8,792 nt of DNA from Ruminococcus sp. UBA3286 (GTDB lineage Bacteria; Bacillota; Clostridia; Oscillospirales; Ruminococcaceae), in contig DETO01000126.1 in NCBI GenBank assembly GCA_002362135.1, positions 1 to 8,792 of the forward strand. The letters run 5' to 3'. Numbering within the stretch: the first letter of the stretch is position 1; each line of letters starts with the position of its first letter. Below are positions 1 to 6,338 of the stretch, one piece after another. The position numbers were made by a program, and so were the translations under genes. The notes below the pieces were generated by a model. That model saw only the letters and a program-made list of their open reading frames with translations. It searched no databases and was not told where the DNA came from.

Positions 1-5
1 CCCGA

Positions 6-174
6 CACCCCCTGCAAAAGGGTGCTTCACCCTTTTGAAACCCGTAATTTCATATTTTTCTATCCCAAAAGGGATAGAAAAATATGAGAAGCGATTTCAA
101 GAGCGTAACATCTTTGCAAGAGTTATCGAGAATCAAAGTTCTCTGTATAATACAGCATAGTAAAAATTAATTTG
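6..174 (+). repeat. Left copy of a ~169-bp two-hairpin intergenic repeat
   Basis: This stretch matches the reverse complement of 8625-8792. By hand alignment there are 16 mismatches and one gap over 169 positions, and 9 of the mismatches fall in one 13-nt block (120-132). In order it holds a 10-bp hairpin (15-37), a 16-bp hairpin (51-86), a conserved box ending ATCTTTGCAA (110-119), the variable block, and a conserved segment with the palindrome CTGTATAATACAG (143-155). It lies just downstream of argC, with the hairpins distal to the gene. It has no coding potential, no transposase and no recognisable terminal inverted repeats of its own. It could be a dispersed MITE- or REP-like element, a small structured RNA, or a bidirectional terminator module. 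That it is a repeat is seen directly; its function is unknown. Confidence 0.9.
15..86. terminator. Tandem hairpins in the left repeat, probable terminator region of argC
   Basis: Two perfect inverted repeats are visible. The first has CAAAAGGGTG (15-24) pairing with CACCCTTTTG (28-37) around a 3-nt loop. The second has a 16-bp stem (51-66 with 71-86) around an AAAA loop. No other hairpin follows the argC stop, so these are the best candidates for ending the minus-strand arg transcript. The first stem carries its A and T tracts inside the arms, so it could act in both directions. Neither has a long classical U tail. Termination is inferred. Confidence 0.5.
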
Positions 175-190
175 CATGATTTATCGTTCT

Positions 191-1147
191 TTAATCTACT
201 GAAAGCCCAGTAGTTTCGTCGATGCCCATCATTATATTAAGGCATTGTATAGCCGCGCCGCTTGCGCCCTTTCCGAGATTATCAAGGCGGGCGCAGAGGA
301 GAACCTGCTCGTCATTTCCGAATACGAACACCTGAAGCTTATCAAGACCGCTGAGCGTATTGGAAGCAAGGAAAAATCCTTTCTGCTCCTCCAAAGTCAT
401 AAGCGGCATTACTTCTACCATTTTCGCGCCCTCGTAATGTTTACGGTACATTTCATGTATCTGCGCGGCTGTATACGGAGTTTCAAGAGTGCGCGTCTGA
501 AGCGGTACGGAAACTACCATTCCGCTGAAATAATCGCACACCATAGGATTGAACATCGGCTTGAATTTCAGTCCGGAAACAGCCTGCATTTCGGGCAAAT
601 GCTTATGCTGCTGCGACAATGCGTACTGACGCGGACTGTTGAACTCAAACGGCTTTTCATCGCTTTCGTAAACGGCGATAGCCTTTTTTCCTGCTCCGCT
701 GTAGCCTGATGTTGCATAAGCAAATACGGGATGATCGGCAGGGATTATTCCATTGCTCACAAGGGGATAAACTATTGCTCCGAATCCGCTTGCATAGCAG
801 CCCGGAACTGCAACTCTGTTTGAATTTGCAATTTTTTCACGATGCTGCGCGGAAAGTTCGGGGAATCCGTATGCCCAGTCGGGATTGGTTCTATGAGCTG
901 TTGAAGCGTCGATTATGCGTACATGATCATTGCCGCTGTCAATGAATGAAACAGCCTCTCTTGAAGCCTCGTCGGGCAGGCAGAGAAAAACATAATCCGC
1001 GGAGTTTATAAGCCGCGCCCTCTCCGCCGGGTCTTTTCTTAACTCTTCGGAAATGCGCATCAGTTCAATATCATTCCTGTTTTTGAAGCGTTCCTTGATC
1101 TTAAGACCAGTAGTGCCTTCCTGTCCGTCAATATATACTTTAACCAT
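191..1147 (-). CDS. argC: N-acetyl-gamma-glutamyl-phosphate reductase, type 2 (short form)
   Basis: This is the NADPH-dependent cytosolic reductase that converts N-acetylglutamyl phosphate to N-acetylglutamate semialdehyde, the third step of arginine (ornithine) synthesis. The 318-aa protein opens with a Rossmann-type GQEGTTG loop (about residues 8-14). It has the ASTAHRTNPDWAYGFPEL region (about 81-98) typical of the short 'uncommon' AGPR class, and the catalytic cysteine is in VAVPGCYASG (Cys117). The length fits that class, which is shorter than the ~345-aa type 1. The ATG at 1147 is preferred over an in-frame GTG at 1156 because AGGTGG (1153-1158) lies 5 nt before the ATG. That Shine-Dalgarno overlaps the stop of the upstream membrane-protein gene, so translation is probably coupled. 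argJ, argB and argD are not in this window. It is the last gene of the arg block. Confidence 0.95.
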   Translation of the reverse strand: MVKVYIDGQEGTTGLKIKERFKNRNDIELMRISEELRKDPAERARLINSADYVFLCLPDEASREAVSFIDSGNDHVRIIDASTAHRTNPDWAYGFPELSAQHREKIANSNRVAVPGCYASGFGAIVYPLVSNGIIPADHPVFAYATSGYSGAGKKAIAVYESDEKPFEFNSPRQYALSQQHKHLPEMQAVSGLKFKPMFNPMVCDYFSGMVVSVPLQTRTLETPYTAAQIHEMYRKHYEGAKMVEVMPLMTLEEQKGFFLASNTLSGLDKLQVFVFGNDEQVLLCARLDNLGKGASGAAIQCLNIMMGIDETTGLSVD

Positions 1148-1156
1148 TGTTTCCAC

Positions 1157-1402
1157 CTATTTCTTTTTCTTGGTTTTTCTTTCGTATTTCGCCCGTTTCG
1201 GGTCTGTGTGGTCGGATTCATCCTCCTTCATGAAATGCCAGACATTGATCACAAGCGTGACTGCCACAATGCCGATAAGCCAGAATTTATGAGCAGACGG
1301 CACAACGGCTATCCACAATCCCATGACCAATTCGCCGCTTATCCAGATAATGCTCATAAGCAGGCATAATCCGACAGTAAAAATCAAATCTTTCTTTTTC
1401 AT
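1157..1402 (-). CDS. Small two-helix membrane protein between argH and argC
   Basis: This is an 81-aa protein I do not recognise. After a short basic N-terminus (MKKKD) it has two hydrophobic segments at about residues 7-33 and 40-56, then a charged tail ending in a run of lysines. It is therefore probably an inner-membrane hairpin with a positively charged cytoplasmic C-terminus. Its ATG overlaps the argH stop in an ATGA junction (1399-1402), and a Shine-Dalgarno-like AAAGGGACAGG lies inside the end of argH. Its TAG stop (1157-1159) overlaps the argC ribosome binding site. This tight packing means it is translated with argH and argC. A link to arginine metabolism is only inferred from position. 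No enzyme motif is visible. Confidence 0.8.
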   Translation of the reverse strand: MKKKDLIFTVGLCLLMSIIWISGELVMGLWIAVVPSAHKFWLIGIVAVTLVINVWHFMKEDESDHTDPKRAKYERKTKKKK

Positions 1403-2802
1403 GCCTGTCCCTTTGCGGAGATAAGCGCATCAAGTTCCTTTTCAGCATTCGCGATCTGTACAGCGACTGCTTCGGGAGACGGGCCTCCGTATGATTTTCT
1501 CTCGCGAACGCAGGTATCGAGACTAATCGCTTCATACACATCGTCGGAGAAAAGTTCGGTCATTTTGCGGTAATCGTCAAGGGGAAGAGTTTCGAGAGTA
1601 AGTCCCTTTGAGATACACTCCGCAACAAGAGTTCCCGTAATTTTATAAGCGTCGCGGAAAGGCATTCCCTTTTTAACAAGATAATCGGCGCAGTCAGTGG
1701 CGTTGATGAATCCTCTTGCGGCGGCATTGCGCATATTTTCCTTGATAACGCGCATAGTCGCGAGCATGGGCGTAAAGGTTTTTACGCAAAGCTTTACATT
1801 ATCTATCGCGTCAAAAATCGCTTCCTTGTCCTCCTGCATATCCTTGTTATAGGCAAGGGGCAGACCTTTCATCATGGTGAGCAGCGTAACGAGATCGCCG
1901 TTCACTCTGCCCGTCTTGCCGCGAATAAGTTCCGTAACGTCGGGATTTTTCTTCTGCGGCATGATAGACGAACCCGTCGCGAAAGCGTCGTCGAGTTCCA
2001 CAAATTTGAATTCCCATGAACACCACAAAATTATTTCCTCGGAAAAACGCGATAAATGAGTCATAAGAAGCGACAGCGCGCAGTTGAGTTCCACGCAGTA
2101 ATCGCGGTCGGAAACCCCGTCAAGGCTGTTTTCCATAGGAGCGGTAAATCCCAGTAATTCGGCAGTCTGCTGTCTGTTGGTCTTATAAGTAGTTCCTGCC
2201 AGTGCGCCGCAGCCGAGGGGACAGTAATTCATTCGCTTATTGACGTCGCCCAGTCTGTCAAGATCGCGGAGAAGCATCCACACATACGCCATGAGATGAT
2301 GCGCAAACGTTATCGGCTGCGCTCTCTGTAGATGAGTATAGCCGGGCATTACCGTTTCGGTATGCTCTTTTGCAATGCCTATTATCGTCTTTATCAATGT
2401 GATGACCATATCAGATATCTCCGATATCTCGTCGCGGAGATAAAGTCTGAGATCGACGGCTACCTGATCGTTTCTCGAACGGGAAGTATGAAGTCTCTTT
2501 CCCACGTCGCCGAGCCGCTTTGTGAGTTCCGCCTCCACGAACATATGAATATCCTCGGCGTTTGGGTCGAGTTCAAGCTTTCCCGAATCAATATCCGCAA
2601 GGATCTCTTTCAGTCCGCCGATTATTTCAAGGCTGTCCTCTTTGGTTATTATTCCGCAGTCGCCAAGCATAGTAGCATGAGCGATACTGCCCTGTATATC
2701 GTGACGGTACATTCTGCCGTCAAATGCAATGGAAGAGTTGAAAGCGTTTACAGTCTCGTCGACCTGCTTTGAAAATCTTCCTGCCCACATCATATCTGCC
2801 AT
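1399..2802 (-). CDS. argH: Argininosuccinate lyase
   Basis: This cytosolic homotetrameric lyase of the fumarase/aspartase superfamily splits argininosuccinate into arginine and fumarate, the last step of arginine synthesis. The 467-aa length is usual for the family. Visible signatures are the N-terminal MWAGRFS, the TSRSRNDQVA region (about 107-116), GYTHLQRAQP with the conserved His157, and the superfamily signature GSSIMPQKKNPD (277-288), which carries the catalytic serine. The start at 2802 has AGGAGA about 7 nt upstream. The gene begins only 25 bp after the upstream 175-aa gene and overlaps the next one by 4 nt, so it appears to be internal to a transcript. No ARG box or separate promoter was seen directly before it. 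Confidence 0.97.
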   Translation of the reverse strand: MADMMWAGRFSKQVDETVNAFNSSIAFDGRMYRHDIQGSIAHATMLGDCGIITKEDSLEIIGGLKEILADIDSGKLELDPNAEDIHMFVEAELTKRLGDVGKRLHTSRSRNDQVAVDLRLYLRDEISEISDMVITLIKTIIGIAKEHTETVMPGYTHLQRAQPITFAHHLMAYVWMLLRDLDRLGDVNKRMNYCPLGCGALAGTTYKTNRQQTAELLGFTAPMENSLDGVSDRDYCVELNCALSLLMTHLSRFSEEIILWCSWEFKFVELDDAFATGSSIMPQKKNPDVTELIRGKTGRVNGDLVTLLTMMKGLPLAYNKDMQEDKEAIFDAIDNVKLCVKTFTPMLATMRVIKENMRNAAARGFINATDCADYLVKKGMPFRDAYKITGTLVAECISKGLTLETLPLDDYRKMTELFSDDVYEAISLDTCVRERKSYGGPSPEAVAVQIANAEKELDALISAKGQA

Positions 2803-2827
2803 AATTTTTCTCCTGTTTTAAAATTTC

Positions 2828-3355
2828 TCATTGCGTTTTATATTGATTCATAAATTTCGTAAAATTCTGCTCCTGATACGGAATACTCTTTTCCGAAATT
2901 CTCGCCGTAAGATAGAGCTTATACTTATCCACGGCAATATTAACTTTCTGCACCTTTTTATTGAAAATATTGAAGTTCTTTATCTTAATGCTGCCGATAG
3001 CCTCATATGGAATAAAAATATTATTTTCAGGTTCGGGTTCAAGCTTATCGGCATTTAACGTCAGCTGAAGTCCTTTTTGGTGCATCGGAATAATACCCAA
3101 TCCGCTTTCCGTCTGATTTATCAGAAGCGCGGCAAATTTACCCTCAAGAACATTCTGCGCCGCTTTTTTCGTATTTAATACAACGGCGGTAAGTCCTGCC
3201 GCAGCCATTCCTCCCGCAAGTCCGCCTGCAATTCCTGCTTTCATAGCGTCGCGGTTTGTATTCTTAAAAGCTAAAAATATATTATTCTGAGCCGAGATTC
3301 CGTCCACCGACTTAAACAGCGCCGTAACTCCTTCAATAGTTCTGTAATCCTCCAT
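2828..3355 (-). CDS. Conserved-looking 175-aa protein with Gly/Ala-rich segment and possible PH-like C-terminus
   Basis: The function is not recognised. The N-terminal ~35 residues look globular. Residues 41-60 form a Gly/Ala-rich, small-residue segment (GIAGGLAGGMAAAGLTAVVL) that resembles a glycine-zipper membrane helix. Residues ~70-172 alternate short hydrophobic beta-like stretches (FAALLIN, GLGIIPM, LQLTL, IFIPYEAIGSIKIKNF, KVNIAVDKYKLYLTARI), as in bacterial PH-like domains. That fold assignment is a guess from pattern only. A strong AGGAGGT (3361-3367) lies 5 nt before the ATG. It follows the 53-aa membrane-protein gene by 18 bp and precedes argH by 25 bp, so it is very likely cotranscribed with both. 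Confidence 0.8.
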   Translation of the reverse strand: MEDYRTIEGVTALFKSVDGISAQNNIFLAFKNTNRDAMKAGIAGGLAGGMAAAGLTAVVLNTKKAAQNVLEGKFAALLINQTESGLGIIPMHQKGLQLTLNADKLEPEPENNIFIPYEAIGSIKIKNFNIFNKKVQKVNIAVDKYKLYLTARISEKSIPYQEQNFTKFMNQYKTQ

Positions 3356-3373
3356 AAACGACCTCCTATTGAA

Positions 3374-3535
3374 TTATTCATCATCCGATTCTTCAACGTC
3401 GTCTGTTATTGCTTCCCCCTTTATTTCCTCATAAGCGTCCTTGATACCGTTTTTAACAGCCCATTTTATAACAAAATAAAGCACTATCATAATGATCAAA
3501 AAAGTTGCGCCGCTTATTCCCAATTCCTTAAACAT
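3374..3535 (-). CDS. 53-aa single-pass membrane microprotein
   Basis: This short gene has an ATG at 3533-3535 preceded by CAGGAGAAAAATC (AGGAGA, good spacing) and a TAA at 3374-3376. The protein starts MFKELGISGATFLI. It has one hydrophobic helix at about residues 10-23, a basic stretch (KWAVKNGIKDAYEEIK) and a strongly acidic tail (DDVEESDDE). A basic stretch right after the helix suggests that the C-terminus is cytoplasmic. It recalls short uncharacterised clostridial membrane proteins (possibly the DUF6019 type, from memory and unverified). It is separated by 18 bp from the downstream 175-aa gene, which also has a possible membrane segment, so the two may act together. It is supported by the ribosome binding site, the membrane helix and packing in the operon. 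Confidence 0.75.
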   Translation of the reverse strand: MFKELGISGATFLIIMIVLYFVIKWAVKNGIKDAYEEIKGEAITDDVEESDDE

Positions 3536-3568
3536 GATTTTTCTCCTGTCGTTTTATCAAAACAATGT

Positions 3569-4009
3569 TTATGTATCTATTCTATTCATGTCACGAATAT
3601 TTTTATTTCTGTATACAAGATCATCACGAACCGTAAATCCCATATTCTCCCAGAAATCGTTGCCAATTTTATTTTTTTCAAACACAACTAATGCAACCTT
3701 GTTTATGCCCTCTTTCTCTAAAGCTCTCATTGCATTGTCAACAAGTTTTTTTCCGATTCCCTGTTTTCTGTAATCCGGATTTACTGCTGTATGATAAATA
3801 TAACCTCTTCTTCCGTCATTTCCTGCAATAATCACGCCGATTATTTTTTCATCTTTTTCAGCAACAAAACAAGTTTCGGGATTTCTTTTTAAAAATCTTT
3901 CTATTCCTTCTCTGGAATCATCTAAATTATTCAATCCCATTCCTGCACAAGAAAGCCATAATTGATAAACCTGTTCATAATCAGATAAAGCCATTAATCT
4001 GATAATCAT
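3569..4009 (-). CDS. GNAT-family N-acetyltransferase (YpeA-like)
   Basis: This is a 146-aa single-domain GNAT enzyme, predicted to transfer an acetyl group from acetyl-CoA to an amine; the substrate is unknown. Motif A, which binds the acetyl-CoA pyrophosphate, is visible as NPDYRKQGIGKKLV (RKQGIG at 81-86). The family-typical FWENMGF (about 119-125) follows. The N-terminus (IIRLMALSDYEQVYQLW) and GRRGYIYHTAVNPDYR resemble the YpeA subgroup. The ATG at 4009 is chosen over an upstream in-frame TTG at 4045 because GGGAGG lies at suitable distance from the ATG and the extra 12 residues do not look like family sequence. It starts 37 bp after the NUDIX gene and is 33 bp before the 53-aa gene. Its codons look more AT-rich than those of argG or argH. 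It has no evident role in arginine synthesis. Confidence 0.9.
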   Translation of the reverse strand: MIIRLMALSDYEQVYQLWLSCAGMGLNNLDDSREGIERFLKRNPETCFVAEKDEKIIGVIIAGNDGRRGYIYHTAVNPDYRKQGIGKKLVDNAMRALEKEGINKVALVVFEKNKIGNDFWENMGFTVRDDLVYRNKNIRDMNRIDT

Positions 4010-4046
4010 ATTGCTTGCCCTCCCAAAATTCAATATAAATGCCAAA

Positions 4047-4469
4047 TCAACAGATTCCCCGTCTTATAATCTCATCAATTAATTTGGGCTGAATCAGCGG
4101 ATATGTCCATTGGGACGGCAGATCGTCAAGCAGGTATATCCTTTCGATCTCGCTGTGCAATTTGCTTTCAAAAGCGTTTATATCTGCAAAATACAGCATA
4201 CCAAAAGTTTCCTCCGCATCATTATCATCAGAAATAACAGAATAAACGCATATCGGTTTTATTGTAAAATCAACAGCCCCTGTTTCTTCATATAACTCGC
4301 GTTTTGCAGTTTCCCCGATTTTTTCTCCCATCTCCCTGTGACCGCCGGGAACTTCCAATGTTTCCCTTTGTTTATGCTTGCAGAATACCCATTTTCCATC
4401 ATGCTTTGAAACAATTACTGCAAATTTCAACAGAGAATCTTGTGCTTCATCATAAAACTTTACTTCCAT
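4047..4469 (-). CDS. NUDIX hydrolase
   Basis: This is a 140-aa cytosolic NUDIX enzyme, expected to hydrolyse a nucleoside diphosphate linked to another moiety with Mg2+ or Mn2+; the substrate cannot be told. The complete NUDIX box GX5EX7REUXEEXGU is present at residues 43-65: G43, E49, R57-E58-L59, E61-E62 and G64-A65. The preceding LEVPGG is typical. The start has AGGAGA about 8 nt upstream. It is the first gene after the argG terminator-like hairpin, and no clear promoter fits in the ~35 bp between that hairpin and its ribosome binding site. It may therefore be expressed by read-through from argG. Sanitation of oxidised or non-canonical nucleotides is one possibility, but nothing here proves it. 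Confidence 0.92.
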   Translation of the reverse strand: MEVKFYDEAQDSLLKFAVIVSKHDGKWVFCKHKQRETLEVPGGHREMGEKIGETAKRELYEETGAVDFTIKPICVYSVISDDNDAEETFGMLYFADINAFESKLHSEIERIYLLDDLPSQWTYPLIQPKLIDEIIRRGIC

Positions 4470-4504
4470 TTTATTTTTCTCCTAACGAACTGCAAACAAC
4501 CCTT

Positions 4505-4544
4505 AAAAATGCAACAGGCAGGAGAATTTCGCCTCCCCTGCCTG
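4505..4544 (-). terminator. Probable terminator or attenuator after argG
   Basis: On the minus strand, CAGGCAGGGGAG (4533-4544) pairs with CTCCTGCCTG (4515-4524) across an 8-nt loop GCGAAATT, with a two-G bulge. TTGCATTTTT follows as a short T-rich tail. It lies 16 bp after the argG stop. The bulge and the interrupted T run suggest partial termination, which would allow read-through into the NUDIX gene. Confidence 0.65.
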
Positions 4545-4560
4545 AAAAACTTTATTGAAA

Positions 4561-5793
4561 TTACTTATTATTTCTCTTCTGATCGAGCTTAGCCTTAACT
4601 TTGATCGGGAGACCGAACAGATTGATGAATCCTGCGGAATCCTTCTGATCGTAAACTTCGTCCTCGTCGAAAGTAGCCACTTCCTCATCATAGAGTGTGT
4701 AGGGTGAAGTTACGCCTGCGTTGATGATATTGCCCTTGTAAAGCTTGAGACGAACGTCGCCCGTAACAGTTTTCTGAGTTTCGGTAACGAATGCGCTCAT
4801 AGCCTCGCGGAGAGGTGTATACCACTGACCGTTGTAAACGATATCTGCAAACTTGATTCCGAGATACTGCTTGATGCGGGCAGTTTCCTTGTCGATACAG
4901 ATAGTTTCGAGAACTTCGTGAGCGTGGTAGAGAATTGCGCCGCCGGGAGTTTCATAAACGCCTCTGGACTTCATGCCAACGAGACGGTTCTCAACGAGAT
5001 CGGCAAGACCGATACCGTTTTCGCCGCCCAGCTTGTTGAGAGCGGAAACCATCTCAACACCGTTCAGTTCCTTGCCGTCGAGCATTGTGGGGATACCCTT
5101 TTCAAAGTGGATAGTGATATATGTAGGCTTGTCGGGAGCGTCGATAGGCGATACGCCCATTTCGAGAAAACCGGGCTTCTCATACTGAGGCTCGTTTGCA
5201 GGATCTTCAAGATCGAGGCCCTCGTGAGAAAGATGCCAGATATTCTTATCCTTGGAGTAGTTTGTCTCTCTGTTAATTTTAAGAGGAATGTTGTGCGCTT
5301 CTGCGTAGTCGATCTCCTGATCGCGGGATTTCAGATCCCATTCACGCCAAGGAGCGATGATAGCCATATCAGGTGCGAAAGCCTTGATAGCAAGCTCAAA
5401 ACGAACCTGATCGTTGCCCTTGCCGGTACAGCCGTGGCAGATAGCGTCAGCGCCTTCTTTAATAGCGATCTCGGCGATTCTCTTAGCGATTATCGGACGA
5501 GCGAAAGATGTGCCGAGCATATATCTGTTTTCGTAGATAGCGCCTGCCTGAACAGTGGGATAAACGTATTCCTGAATGAACTCCTCTTTCAGATCTTCGA
5601 TATAAAGCTTGGAAGCGCCTGTCTTGATAGCCTTTTCTTCAAGACCGTCAAGTTCCGTACCCTGTCCAACATCGCCGGAAACAGCAATAACTTCGCAGTT
5701 GTTGTAATTCTCTTTCAGCCACGGGATTATGATAGAAGTATCAAGTCCGCCAGAATAAGCGAGAACGACCTTTTTAATATCTTTTTTATCCAT
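4561..5793 (-). CDS. argG: Argininosuccinate synthase
   Basis: This enzyme condenses citrulline and aspartate with ATP (giving AMP and PPi) to argininosuccinate, the step before ArgH, in the cytosol. The 410-aa protein carries the N-type ATP pyrophosphatase loop AYSGGLDTS (residues 12-20), the family motif GCTGKGNDQVRFE (about 121-133) and the APWREWDLKSRDQEIDYA region downstream. Its length is normal for the family. The ATG at 5793 is chosen because AGGAGG (5802-5807) is 8 nt upstream and MDKKDIKKVVLAYSGG is a natural N-terminus. An upstream in-frame ATG at 5835 would lie upstream of the -10 box and is rejected. It is preceded by a strong promoter and ARG-box-like operators, so ArgR/AhrC repression by arginine is likely. 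It is followed by a terminator-like hairpin and four unrelated genes before argH. Confidence 0.97.
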   Translation of the reverse strand: MDKKDIKKVVLAYSGGLDTSIIIPWLKENYNNCEVIAVSGDVGQGTELDGLEEKAIKTGASKLYIEDLKEEFIQEYVYPTVQAGAIYENRYMLGTSFARPIIAKRIAEIAIKEGADAICHGCTGKGNDQVRFELAIKAFAPDMAIIAPWREWDLKSRDQEIDYAEAHNIPLKINRETNYSKDKNIWHLSHEGLDLEDPANEPQYEKPGFLEMGVSPIDAPDKPTYITIHFEKGIPTMLDGKELNGVEMVSALNKLGGENGIGLADLVENRLVGMKSRGVYETPGGAILYHAHEVLETICIDKETARIKQYLGIKFADIVYNGQWYTPLREAMSAFVTETQKTVTGDVRLKLYKGNIINAGVTSPYTLYDEEVATFDEDEVYDQKDSAGFINLFGLPIKVKAKLDQKRNNK

Positions 5794-5826
5794 TTTAAAT
5801 TCCTCCTGAATCAATTCAATAATTAT

Positions 5827-5854
5827 ATTATACACGATAAATCCATATTGTCAA
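5827..5854 (-). promoter_or_regulatory. argG sigma-A promoter
   Basis: On the minus strand a perfect TTGACA (5849-5854) and a perfect TATAAT (5827-5832) are separated by 16 bp. Transcription would start near 5820 and give a leader of about 27 nt before the argG ATG. The leader is too short for a riboswitch or T-box. It contains a small dyad, TGAATCAATTCA (5807-5818), that overlaps the edge of the Shine-Dalgarno. Confidence 0.85.
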
Positions 5855-5861
5855 TAGGTTT

Positions 5862-5875
5862 GTAATAAATATTCA
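5862..5875. promoter_or_regulatory. Proximal ARG-box-like site upstream of argG
   Basis: GTAATAAATATTCA matches 12 of 14 positions of the ArgR consensus TGAATWWWWATTCA. It sits directly upstream of the -35 hexamer (5849-5854), where a bound ArgR/AhrC hexamer would block polymerase. That the regulator is ArgR is inferred from the motif and the gene. Confidence 0.6.
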
Positions 5876-5899
5876 TTTTTATTAAAAATATTCTCAATT

Positions 5900-5919
5900 T
5901 TATGAATATTTATTCATAA
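5900..5919. promoter_or_regulatory. Distal ARG box, perfect consensus palindrome
   Basis: TTATGAATATTTATTCATAA is a perfect dyad with 8-bp arms around ATTT. Its core TGAATATTTATTCA (5903-5916) matches the ArgR consensus TGAATWWWWATTCA at all positions. Its centre is 41 bp from that of the proximal box, close to four helical turns, and a degenerate half-site (ATTCT, 5890-5894) lies between them. It is also 25 bp past the stop of the DUF2809-like gene; no terminator for that gene is seen here. Confidence 0.75.
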
Positions 5920-5943
5920 ATAATGAGTATGGCGAGAAAATAT

Positions 5944-6333
5944 TCATTCAGGCTTACGAATAAATTTACCGTAAGCGAAAGTTCCGAGACAAGCTATTAC
6001 AGTTCCCACTGCGTATGCAATAAGGTCTTCCACGGCAAAGCTTGTTCCCATAAGGATTCTGAAAAACTGTATATCGCCCAGCCCGATAAGATCGACGAAA
6101 TGAATAAGCTGCAAAAATTCCACTAAAAACGCAAAAAACATCACGCCGATATGGACGGCATAATGATTGTTTTTGCCTCCTGATATGCTCTGAAACAGGC
6201 AGTAGACCGCCCATACAACGATCGTATCGCCGCCGTAATAACGAAGAATATTGTCATGCTGCGTGATTGCAATAAATACTTCTACAGCTATCAATATCAG
6301 CGTCAATATTATATATGGTACTCTCTTTTTCAT
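5944..6333 (-). CDS. DUF2809 (YjgA-like) membrane protein
   Basis: This is a 129-aa protein with about four hydrophobic helices at residues 7-23, 36-50, 60-79 and 101-121. The pattern YYGGDTIVVWAVYCLFQ, VEFLQLIHFVDL, then RILMGTSFAVEDLIAYAVG matches the conserved segments I associate with the DUF2809 family of small integral membrane proteins. Its function is not established. The ATG at 6333 is chosen because the ORF reading further upstream lies inside hydF in another frame and lacks hydrophobic character. It begins 5 bp after the hydF stop with only a weak GGTG ribosome binding site in the hydF end, so translation probably depends on hydF. Its membership of the hydF transcript is clear; a role in hydrogen metabolism is not shown. 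Confidence 0.85.
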   Translation of the reverse strand: MKKRVPYIILTLILIAVEVFIAITQHDNILRYYGGDTIVVWAVYCLFQSISGGKNNHYAVHIGVMFFAFLVEFLQLIHFVDLIGLGDIQFFRILMGTSFAVEDLIAYAVGTVIACLGTFAYGKFIRKPE

Positions 6334-6338
6334 AATCG

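Noticed and set aside
123..151. A standard sigma-A promoter in the left repeat
   Set aside because: The TATAAT is perfect, but the hexamer at -35 spacing is TTATCG here and ATACAA in the other copy, so neither supports a normal -35.
1..190. CRISPR array or tRNA gene in the end regions
   Set aside because: There are no regularly spaced direct repeats and no cloverleaf; the dyads are isolated hairpins.
5794..5835. Upstream ATG for argG at 5835
   Set aside because: It is upstream of the TATAAT, so would not be in the transcript; the ATG at 5793 has a strong AGGAGG.
4918..5865. A 315-aa open frame on the + strand opposite argG
   Set aside because: It is a shadow of argG, runs through the argG promoter region, and shows no family motif.
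5923..6126. A 67-aa + strand frame starting near the ARG boxes
   Set aside because: It overlaps the DUF2809-like gene antisense, with no ribosome binding site and no protein-like pattern.
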